Below are positions 27,629 through 35,347 of a stretch of DNA of 64,000 nt, piece after piece. Below the pieces are notes generated by a model. The model ran no database searches. It saw only the letters and a program-made list of their open reading frames with translations, and was not told where the DNA came from. The first letter of the stretch is position 1; the number at the start of each line of letters is the position of its first letter. A program made the translations under genes and the position numbers. Source of the DNA: CAYZIB01 sp964478425 (GTDB taxonomy: Bacteria; Bacillota_I; Bacilli_A; Acholeplasmatales; WRBM01); the NCBI GenBank assembly GCA_964478425.1, contig CAYZIB010000004.1, positions 26,316-90,315 on the forward strand. Direction: 5' to 3'.

Positions 27629-29554
27629 ATGAAAAAAATATTAAGTACTGGATTATTATCAATGTTAGCATTAACATTTATAAGTAAAACATCGCTAGCT
27701 AGCACACCTGTATATACTGAAAAAAGTAAAACAACAAGTAATCTTTATTACGAAGGAGCAAAATTAAATATAGTAAAAGCTTCTTCGGTTGATGAAAATG
27801 GAAATGATTCAACTCAAATAATTAATTATGTTGAAACATTACCAGAATATAAAAATATTAAATTAGTGCATTGGACATATAACCATGATTATACATGGAG
27901 TTTAAGAACATTATCTGAACTTGCTAAGGATTATGAAAAAAGAAACCCTGATTATGAAATAATTGCTGGGATGAATGGATGTTTCTTTAACATGAGTTCA
28001 CCTTATTATCCATTTGGTGATGGAGTTTTTAATGGTAGAGTAATGTCTAATTATATGAGTTGGCTTAATCATGATAGTTATAATATGGGTGTAAATGATA
28101 ATAACGAAATATTTTCAGCAACTGTCGCTCATGCAACATATGAAACTACATATACTTTATATGTTTATGATGAAACTGGAAATTATTTAATTGGATCATT
28201 TAATTTACAAAAAGGTAAAGAAGTTGGAGAAAATAGAAGTTCTATTATTATGTATAAAGATGGCCAAGTACCAAACGATGAATCTGTTGCTTATTTTAAT
28301 GTAGGTATAAAAGATGCCATAAATGGATCTATGGAAGATGAAAGAGATTTTATCAAATATCCATTAAGTGATTCTAGTTATGAATTTTATTATGCTGAAG
28401 GTGTAGTAAGTTCAATAGGTGGTGGAATAGAATTAGATAGTAATATGTTTACTATTGCTAGTAAAGACCAAACATTAATTGATTTAGTTAAAGTTGGTAA
28501 AACTAAATTTCAAGTTCAAAAAAATGTAACAGGTCAATATGAAAGTGCTTATCATATGGGTGGTACTGGAGGATTGATTGTTAATAACGGTAAAGCAAGA
28601 GATGTATCTTTAGCTGAAAATAGTACTGCAAAAGGTAGACATCCAAGAACTGCTATTGGACAAAGAGAAGATGGATCATTTATTTTAATGGCAGTAGATG
28701 GTAGAGAAGAAAGTACTGGAAGATATGGTATGACTTCTTATGAACTTGGAATAACAATGAAAAACTATGGAGCAAAAATTGCATATATGATGGATGGTGG
28801 AGGATCTACTACTTTATTATTAAGAAATACTAATAATGAACTTGTTACTGTAAATCAATTAAGTGACGGTAATGAAAGATCTGTTTCAGATGCATGGTTT
28901 TTAGTTGTTCCAAAAGTTGATAGTAAATTAACATTAAATCAATATGATGATACAAATGTTAAAGTTAATGTAAGTAATGTAATAACAAACACTAACATTA
29001 CATTAAAAGAAATAAATTTAGTTTTAAATGGGAATAAAGTTAAAATAGATGAAAATAAGGAATTAGATATAGCATTTATTCCTGATAAAGATAATTTTGT
29101 TAGTTTAGAATATATTTATATAGAAAATGGTGTTGAAAAAACAATGTATTCTAGATCATATATTCATAATACAAAAGAAAATAAAATTTTTATTGCACCA
29201 AATAATTTTGATTTAACTGTTACAAGAAATAATAGTGAAATTAAATTTGAATATACATTTAATGGTGATAGTAGTTCTATTAAATCATCCCATATTTTAA
29301 TAAATGATAAAAAAGTTGTATTTATTAAAGGTGTAGCAAAAGCAAGCATTAGTGATTTTAATTTAAATGATGTTACAGAAATAAAATTACAATATAAATA
29401 TTTAGATGATTCTAATAAATCTATTACTAAAGTTTATAATAAAACATTTAGATTATATCTTACAAATGATAGTGTTATATTGTTAGATACAGTTTGTAAT
29501 GTTAGAACAGCTCTTGTTGGCAAAAGTTATTTAGATAGTATTAAAGACAATTAA
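27629..29554 (+). CDS. Secreted NAGPA-type phosphodiester glycosidase
   Basis: 641 residues. Signal peptide about 1-24 (TSLAS). The NAGPA/DUF2233 domain covers about 100-430: IIAGMNGCFFNM, GGTGGLIVNNGKA, RHPRTAIGQREDG, LMAVDGREESTGRYGMT and the catalytic-loop motif AYMMDGGGSTTL. NAGPA enzymes split GlcNAc-1-phosphate-6-sugar diesters, and bacterial homologues act on teichoic acid or exopolysaccharide diesters. Residues 435-620 are beta-sandwich repeats for binding or spacing. There is no lipobox and no anchor. It follows the GH84 gene by 11 bases and ends the operon before a terminator. Confidence 0.88.
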   Translation: MKKILSTGLLSMLALTFISKTSLASTPVYTEKSKTTSNLYYEGAKLNIVKASSVDENGNDSTQIINYVETLPEYKNIKLVHWTYNHDYTWSLRTLSELAKDYEKRNPDYEIIAGMNGCFFNMSSPYYPFGDGVFNGRVMSNYMSWLNHDSYNMGVNDNNEIFSATVAHATYETTYTLYVYDETGNYLIGSFNLQKGKEVGENRSSIIMYKDGQVPNDESVAYFNVGIKDAINGSMEDERDFIKYPLSDSSYEFYYAEGVVSSIGGGIELDSNMFTIASKDQTLIDLVKVGKTKFQVQKNVTGQYESAYHMGGTGGLIVNNGKARDVSLAENSTAKGRHPRTAIGQREDGSFILMAVDGREESTGRYGMTSYELGITMKNYGAKIAYMMDGGGSTTLLLRNTNNELVTVNQLSDGNERSVSDAWFLVVPKVDSKLTLNQYDDTNVKVNVSNVITNTNITLKEINLVLNGNKVKIDENKELDIAFIPDKDNFVSLEYIYIENGVEKTMYSRSYIHNTKENKIFIAPNNFDLTVTRNNSEIKFEYTFNGDSSSIKSSHILINDKKVVFIKGVAKASISDFNLNDVTEIKLQYKYLDDSNKSITKVYNKTFRLYLTNDSVILLDTVCNVRTALVGKSYLDSIKDN

Positions 29555-29566
29555 ATTTATAAATTT

Positions 29567-29602
29567 AAGCCCTTTTAAAACTTTTTTTGAAAGGGTTTTT
29601 AA
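29567..29602 (+). terminator. Terminator of the glycosidase operon
   Basis: CCCTTT (29570-29575) pairs with AAAGGG (29590-29595) and a T run follows. Confidence 0.72.
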
Positions 29603-29640
29603 TTTTTTATAAAATAATTAATTTTTTAATTAAATTTAGA

Positions 29641-29669
29641 TTGACTATACAACTTTAATGATATATAAT
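29641..29669 (+). promoter_or_regulatory. Promoter with GntR-type operator, copy 1
   Basis: TTGACT (-35) at 29641-29646, a 17-base spacer and TATAAT at 29664-29669. The -35 is embedded in TTGACTATACAAC, a TTG-N6-CAA near-palindrome shared with the promoters at 35276 and 49268. Confidence 0.75.
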
Positions 29670-29713
29670 AAGAGAGTAAAATCGTTTACATAAATTAAAA
29701 AGGAGAGTTAAAA

Positions 29714-32700
29714 ATGAGATTAAAAAAAATTTTAATTGTTTTTTCTTTATTTTTAGTTGCTTTTTTCTTTGTAGGATGTAAAAAAGATTCAAAAAAACCT
29801 TATTTCGTTCTAATTGAAACAAATGAAAAAATTACTAATAATAAAGTAATTAATGTTCCACAAGGTGGAAAATTAGAAAATGTGATTAAAACTGTTAACT
29901 TGTCTGGAACTGTTTCTTACTCATTATTTGATGAAACAGGTAACTCTGCAGTTCTTATCGATTATAACGATATATTAAATCCAGAACATAGAGTAATGGT
30001 TGTTGCAAGAAATGAAAACGGAGATATGGTTAATGTTATTATAACTGTTAAATTAGTTGATACACAAGCGCCTATCCTTACAATAAAAGAAACTGAAATT
30101 ACTTTAATGCAATCTTTAAGTTATAACTTAAAAGCAAACATTAATAGTGCTATTGACCCAGGTCGTGGACATTTTACTGATAATGTTGAATACGATGTAA
30201 CTGGTTTACCTGGTGCTAAAGTAGTTAATGGTGTATTAGATACAACTGATTGTGCTCCTGGAGTAGGTGAAGTTGTTTATCATTATACTGACCCAGGAAA
30301 TAATGAAGTAAGAGTTAGCTTAAAAGTAACTGTTACTGAATTAGTTGATGCAGTATTATATGATGTTTTAGATGCTGATGGTAATGTTATTGATAGTGTA
30401 AGTCATACAATGGTATGGAATCCAGTATTATATTCACAATATACTATTCAAGAAATTGCATGGGGTACTGATAATTTACAACATGTAATTGGTTTAACTT
30501 ATGATTATGTTAAATGGTATTCTGAAAATGCACCTGAAAGATTAGTTGCTCAATGGTCTATTGTTTATATTTGTGATGAAACAGGATATTTAAAATATGT
30601 TAGACATTATCAAACAAATGAATTATATGTTACAGATGTACAAAAAGAAGAAGTAGATGCTGATGGTAATGTTACTGGAGCTGTTGATGCTGATGGTAAC
30701 CCAATTATGGTACCTGGTGTAGTAAGTAAAGATGTTGATACAATTACTGATTGGTCTACAGGAGATGCTACATCTTATAATGGTGCTTATAAATATACTC
30801 ATACAGGAAGAATGTTAGCCAATATTTTCGATCATATGGATGAAGGAGATTATTGCTTAGTATTCGTTAATGATGGTACAAATGCTGATGGTTCAGCAAG
30901 AGCTACTGGTGATGTTATTTTTACATCAAATGATACAACAAGAGGATTAATGACTAGTGTTAAATTTACAGGTACAATTCCAGAATTTAATGCAAATGAA
31001 ATGGGTCCAGTTATTTATGTTCCTGTTACTGATGAAGGAAGTATTACTACTACTTTAACTAGAGGAGATGAAGCTCCTAACTTCTTAGATGGAATTTATG
31101 GATTTGTTGGAAATAAAGATAATAAATTAGATTTAACTGATTTAGGTGTAATGTGTGATTCTAATTTAGCTCCTGTTGATTTTAATTTATCTGCTATTAC
31201 TAATGATGAAATATTTGCTCAATTTGCAGAAGACAATAGAGAAATGTTTGAAGAAGTTTGTAGATATAGAGGATTAGATTATGTTGCTGGTGATGAAACA
31301 GAATATTATGAATTATTTGCTAACTTAAAATCTGATATATTTGCTCGCTGGTTAGAAAACCAAACTGTTACTTATTACTATAGTATAACTTATACAGATG
31401 AAACTACTGGTTTATCTGATAGAGTTTATAGAATTTATAAAGTAAAATATCCGGAAGTTACTCTTGATTTAAAAATTCCTGGATTAACATTCGTTAAAGT
31501 TACTATTGATGAAGATGTATTTAAATCTGAATCTCCAGAATTTACTTATGAAGATTTCGGTGTTAAAGTTGATAATCAATATGCATTAAAAACTAATACT
31601 GATGGTCAAACTTATATTAATACAGCTGATTATACAAGTTTCTTCTATGTATATTCTAAAGAAGTATTATCTACATTCTATACTGATACAACTTATCCAG
31701 TATTAGCTGGTTTAGTAGTTGTATTAGATGCAGAAGGTAAAGTTGTTGGTGTTAGAAACTCTTTAGGTGAAACTGAAGGTACTGATACAGTATTTGATGG
31801 TTCTAATTGGGTTACTAATACAAATGGTAAAACTCAAACTCAAGTTATGGATGGATTAGTTGGATTAGTTCCTGAAAATGGATATGTAGCTATCTTCCCT
31901 GCTGATGGTAATGAAAATAAAGTATTAGCATATGCGTTAGCTAAATTTGTTGGAACAACAGAAGCACCTGCTGATTTAACAGATGTAACTGTTTCATTTG
32001 AAACTTATAAAGCTTCTTCTCAAACTCCAGTTAAATTTAGAACTCAAAAAGTTGATATCTGTGGTACAACTTATGATGTTGCTGTTGACCAAAGATTCTT
32101 ATTAACTCCAGATGATACATATACATTTGTTGGTGCAAGTAGCTTATATAGCGGATATTTACAAGCAATCACACGTGATATGTATGATGAATTAGGAATT
32201 AAAGATTTAGGTTTCTCAACAAGTGGTAGTGATGTATTTGCAATTATTTGTGATGCTGATGGTAAAGCTATTGAATGGCGTCAATTATGGGGTCATATGA
32301 TTTTAGATGGTTTATTATGGTGTGCAAGTGATGCTGATGGTAATTTATTATGGGATTACAACACTGGTAATATCTTTGAAGGTTTAGATGAAGCTATTCC
32401 TGAAGGTGGATTCGTATTATTCGGATGTGCTGGTGGTGGATGGTTAAATGAAATTAGTTCTGTTACTGGTTTGGCATGGGCATATAGTGGAAAACCTATA
32501 AGTGGTATTGTTACTGAATTACCAAAAACTTTAGATTTATTCTGGGGTGGTAAAAACTATACAGTTTCATATGATGATCCTGCAATGTGGGCAACAGATC
32601 CTAACTGGTATGAATTTGTTGCAAGATATATTGATCAAGGTGACACATTACACATTGTAACATATGAACACAGTGATTATTTAGATATTTGTAATGGTGG

Positions 32701-33982
32701 TGCAGGAGATGGATTTGCATTAGTATTAGATGCTAATAATAAATTTGTTGCAGCATTATTAGGTCCAGCATGGGGTAATACTCAAACTCTTGTAACTGTT
32801 GATGGTGATGCTCTTGTAAGAGAAACTGTTGCTCCTGGTGATAATTTCTATGGCTTAAAAGATATGATACCTGAGGGTGGAAAATTCATTTATGCAAATA
32901 GATTTGGTGAAAAACAAAATTTAGCTCAAAAATTTACTGATTTATTTAACCAAATGTCAGATAAAGAAATTTTAGAAGCAGATTTCTTTACATCAGATCC
33001 ATTCCCAGCAGTAAAAGAAATGGAAATTACATGGGCTGGTAGAACATTTGTAGCTTCATTAGATGATGCAGAAATGTGGAAAATTGATACTAGCGGTTAT
33101 GGATTTGTAGCTAGAATGCCTGCTAACAATAACACATTACATGTTGTTACATATGATAATAAACAATTATTAGATGTATGTGGTGCTCAATGGGGTCAAG
33201 ATATTCTTATTTTAGATGAAAATAATAAATTATCTTCTTTAATCCTTGCTAACTGGTGGGGTAACTCAGATACTGAATATACTTTAATTAAAGTTGAAAA
33301 TGGTGCAATCGTTAGAACAACAGTTCCAATGGGTGAAAATTGGTTTGGTGCAAAAGATTTAATTCCTGAAGGTGGAAAATTAATCTTTATTGGACGCTGG
33401 GGAAATGCTATTAATTTAGCTGATATCTTTGATCCATTATTTAGTGCATTAACTGATGATGAATTATTAACATTAAATTTCATTGATTCTGATCCATTTG
33501 CAGCTCCTGTTGTTGATGGTGGTAATTTAGTGTTAACAGTTGGTGAAAATTCTACAACTATGGGTCCTGGTGGAATGAATACATCAAGACATTGGGGTTC
33601 TAGTTTTACAGCTAATACTGCTGGAAATTCTGACTGGTATTTTGGATTATCAGAACAAAATAAATCATGGAATCCGGATTTAACTTGTGATGGTGGAATT
33701 GCAGTTATCGTTGATAAAGATGGTTTAATTCAATATGTTGCAGTAAATGTTGGCGATGTTAATAAAACATTCACAAGAACTGAAACAGGAATGACTGAAG
33801 GAACATTAGCTGATACAAATGTATTAAATGGTGTTAATGATTTACTTCCTACATGTGGTATGTTAGTATTTGCAAATGCTTGTGATACTGATACATATAC
33901 TTTAGCAATTGATTTATTTAATGCTTTAGCTACTTTAAGTGTTGAAGAATTAGCAACTGCTACATTAACATTTGTTAAATAA
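29714..33982 (+). CDS. Giant modular surface lipoprotein with tandem repeats
   Basis: 1422 residues. Signal peptide with lipobox FVGC (Cys22). Residues about 30-210 hold two Ig-like domains (VDTQAPILTI, YHYTDPGNNEV). From about 640 to the end, roughly five modules of 140-165 residues follow one pattern: a strand like LVVVLDAEGKVV or DILILDENNKL, then later LVPENGYVA, LIPEGGKLIFI or MIPEGGKFIYA. The modules at about 940-1095 and 1100-1265 are closest to each other. It is Trp- and Gly-rich, as in carbohydrate-binding surfaces. It has its own promoter with operator copy 1. It is probably a glycan-capturing surface protein; no catalytic motif is seen. Confidence 0.78.
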   Translation: MRLKKILIVFSLFLVAFFFVGCKKDSKKPYFVLIETNEKITNNKVINVPQGGKLENVIKTVNLSGTVSYSLFDETGNSAVLIDYNDILNPEHRVMVVARNENGDMVNVIITVKLVDTQAPILTIKETEITLMQSLSYNLKANINSAIDPGRGHFTDNVEYDVTGLPGAKVVNGVLDTTDCAPGVGEVVYHYTDPGNNEVRVSLKVTVTELVDAVLYDVLDADGNVIDSVSHTMVWNPVLYSQYTIQEIAWGTDNLQHVIGLTYDYVKWYSENAPERLVAQWSIVYICDETGYLKYVRHYQTNELYVTDVQKEEVDADGNVTGAVDADGNPIMVPGVVSKDVDTITDWSTGDATSYNGAYKYTHTGRMLANIFDHMDEGDYCLVFVNDGTNADGSARATGDVIFTSNDTTRGLMTSVKFTGTIPEFNANEMGPVIYVPVTDEGSITTTLTRGDEAPNFLDGIYGFVGNKDNKLDLTDLGVMCDSNLAPVDFNLSAITNDEIFAQFAEDNREMFEEVCRYRGLDYVAGDETEYYELFANLKSDIFARWLENQTVTYYYSITYTDETTGLSDRVYRIYKVKYPEVTLDLKIPGLTFVKVTIDEDVFKSESPEFTYEDFGVKVDNQYALKTNTDGQTYINTADYTSFFYVYSKEVLSTFYTDTTYPVLAGLVVVLDAEGKVVGVRNSLGETEGTDTVFDGSNWVTNTNGKTQTQVMDGLVGLVPENGYVAIFPADGNENKVLAYALAKFVGTTEAPADLTDVTVSFETYKASSQTPVKFRTQKVDICGTTYDVAVDQRFLLTPDDTYTFVGASSLYSGYLQAITRDMYDELGIKDLGFSTSGSDVFAIICDADGKAIEWRQLWGHMILDGLLWCASDADGNLLWDYNTGNIFEGLDEAIPEGGFVLFGCAGGGWLNEISSVTGLAWAYSGKPISGIVTELPKTLDLFWGGKNYTVSYDDPAMWATDPNWYEFVARYIDQGDTLHIVTYEHSDYLDICNGGAGDGFALVLDANNKFVAALLGPAWGNTQTLVTVDGDALVRETVAPGDNFYGLKDMIPEGGKFIYANRFGEKQNLAQKFTDLFNQMSDKEILEADFFTSDPFPAVKEMEITWAGRTFVASLDDAEMWKIDTSGYGFVARMPANNNTLHVVTYDNKQLLDVCGAQWGQDILILDENNKLSSLILANWWGNSDTEYTLIKVENGAIVRTTVPMGENWFGAKDLIPEGGKLIFIGRWGNAINLADIFDPLFSALTDDELLTLNFIDSDPFAAPVVDGGNLVLTVGENSTTMGPGGMNTSRHWGSSFTANTAGNSDWYFGLSEQNKSWNPDLTCDGGIAVIVDKDGLIQYVAVNVGDVNKTFTRTETGMTEGTLADTNVLNGVNDLLPTCGMLVFANACDTDTYTLAIDLFNALATLSVEELATATLTFVK

Positions 33983-34002
33983 TTAAATAAAAATTATATA
34001 TA

Positions 34003-34025
34003 AGGTCGAGGGTTATCCTCGACCT
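34003..34025 (+). terminator. Strong GC-rich hairpin without T run
   Basis: AGGTCGAGG (34003-34011) and CCTCGACCT (34017-34025), loop GTTAT. Nine pairs, the most GC-rich stem in the window, but AATATT follows instead of T residues. It may stabilise or cut the message between the lipoprotein and DUF624 genes rather than terminate it. Confidence 0.6.
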
Positions 34026-34044
34026 AATATTTATGAGGTGTTAT

Positions 34045-35265
34045 ATGAGTTTTTTTGAAAGATTTTCAAATAGTAAATTTTTTATTATCTGTGATTATAT
34101 TTATAAATTTGTTGTTTTAAACATATTCTTTTTATGTACATTATTATGTGGACTTGTTGTATTTACCTTAATTCCTTCTTTAACAGCATATTTTACTGTT
34201 GTTAAAGGATTTAATAAAAATCGTGAATTTTCTTTAATAGAAGGCTATTTTACAATATTTTTCCATAATTTTAAGAAAAATGTTTTATTATCCTTATCAT
34301 ATTCATCAATGTTATTTATAGTCATTTTTAATTCTATTTATTTTTATGAATCAATAAGAGATTATAAAGTAATTACACTAAATAATATCAATTATGAATA
34401 TAAATTAAATAATGAAAATTTATTTACAACAGATAAAAATAGTCAAATAATCTTAAATACAAGAAATAATTTTTATATTTTAGATTTTGATCATCAAGAT
34501 TCAATAATTTATAGTGAAAAGAAAAATAATATTTATTCAGATGGTTTATTAATATTATTAGATCATACAGGAAAAATAACTCAAATAAGAGATGGTTCTG
34601 GATATTTTTTAGTATTAGAAGAAAACTCTTATAAAGAATATGATTACACTAATAATTTATGGGGAAGTGAAAATAAAAATATTTTCTTTAATCTTGAAAT
34701 GAATTTAAATGAAGAAGGATATGTTTTATTAACTTCGCCTAAAAGTATGTATGGACATGCTGATGAATTTTTAGAAGATTTAAAAAAAGAATTAGAAAAC
34801 GATAATTTAATAAATATAAGATTATATAATTCAGATATTGAAGAAAAAAATGTTTTAGCAAATAAAAAAGAAGATAGAACATTTGGACTTATCTGTTATT
34901 ACTTATTTTTATTGATGGCTATTACTTTATTTTTAATGGTAATAAATTGTGCTTTAATAAATATTTATTTTCCTTATTTAAATAACAAAGAAAAAATAAA
35001 ATATTCCTTAAAATTTGTTTTATCATTACCAATAAAAACATTATTAACAATATTTGTAACAGTCTCTTTTATATATATTGCAACAGCATTTATCTATTTA
35101 ATTCCACTTATTGTTGTTAGTATATATTTATATATTGTATTTTTAATATATCGAAAAGATTATAATTATTTAGTATCTGACACAAACATTAAAAAACCTA
35201 TGGATGTTGTAGATATTATCTATGAAAACAATTTAAAGAAACTCAAAAAAAGAAACAAAAATTAA
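34045..35265 (+). CDS. DUF624 (YesL-like) membrane protein with a large external insertion
   Basis: 406 residues. The N-terminal part (about 1-100) has two or three helices of the DUF624/YesL type (IYKFVVLNIFFLCTLLCGLVVFTLIPS, GYFTIFFHNFKKNVLLS), and the C-terminal part has two or three more. Between them lie about 170 residues outside the membrane, where YesL has only a short loop. That insertion has GLLILLDHTGKITQI and LNEEGYVLLTS, the same pattern as the repeats of the lipoprotein upstream. DUF624 proteins accompany sugar ABC importers but have no proven role. Start 34045 follows GAGGTG; 34033 is rejected. Confidence 0.75.
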   Translation: MSFFERFSNSKFFIICDYIYKFVVLNIFFLCTLLCGLVVFTLIPSLTAYFTVVKGFNKNREFSLIEGYFTIFFHNFKKNVLLSLSYSSMLFIVIFNSIYFYESIRDYKVITLNNINYEYKLNNENLFTTDKNSQIILNTRNNFYILDFDHQDSIIYSEKKNNIYSDGLLILLDHTGKITQIRDGSGYFLVLEENSYKEYDYTNNLWGSENKNIFFNLEMNLNEEGYVLLTSPKSMYGHADEFLEDLKKELENDNLINIRLYNSDIEEKNVLANKKEDRTFGLICYYLFLLMAITLFLMVINCALINIYFPYLNNKEKIKYSLKFVLSLPIKTLLTIFVTVSFIYIATAFIYLIPLIVVSIYLYIVFLIYRKDYNYLVSDTNIKKPMDVVDIIYENNLKKLKKRNKN

Positions 35266-35292
35266 CCTGTATACCTTGACTATACAGGTTTT
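35264..35292 (+). terminator. Terminator that contains the next operon's promoter
   Basis: AACCTGTATA (35264-35273) pairs with TATACAGGTT (35281-35290), and TTATTA follows. The loop holds the TTGAC of the next -35 box, and the right arm is the operator half-site TATACAGG. Confidence 0.65.
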
Positions 35293-35304
35293 ATTATATA
35301 TAAT
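35276..35304 (+). promoter_or_regulatory. Promoter with GntR-type operator, copy 2
   Basis: TTGACT at 35276-35281, a 17-base spacer and TATAAT at 35299-35304. The sequence TTGACTATACAGG continues from the -35 box exactly as in copies 1 and 3. Confidence 0.75.
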
Positions 35305-35347
35305 ATATAATATATAATTATGTATAAATAACGGAAGAGGTGAAGGT

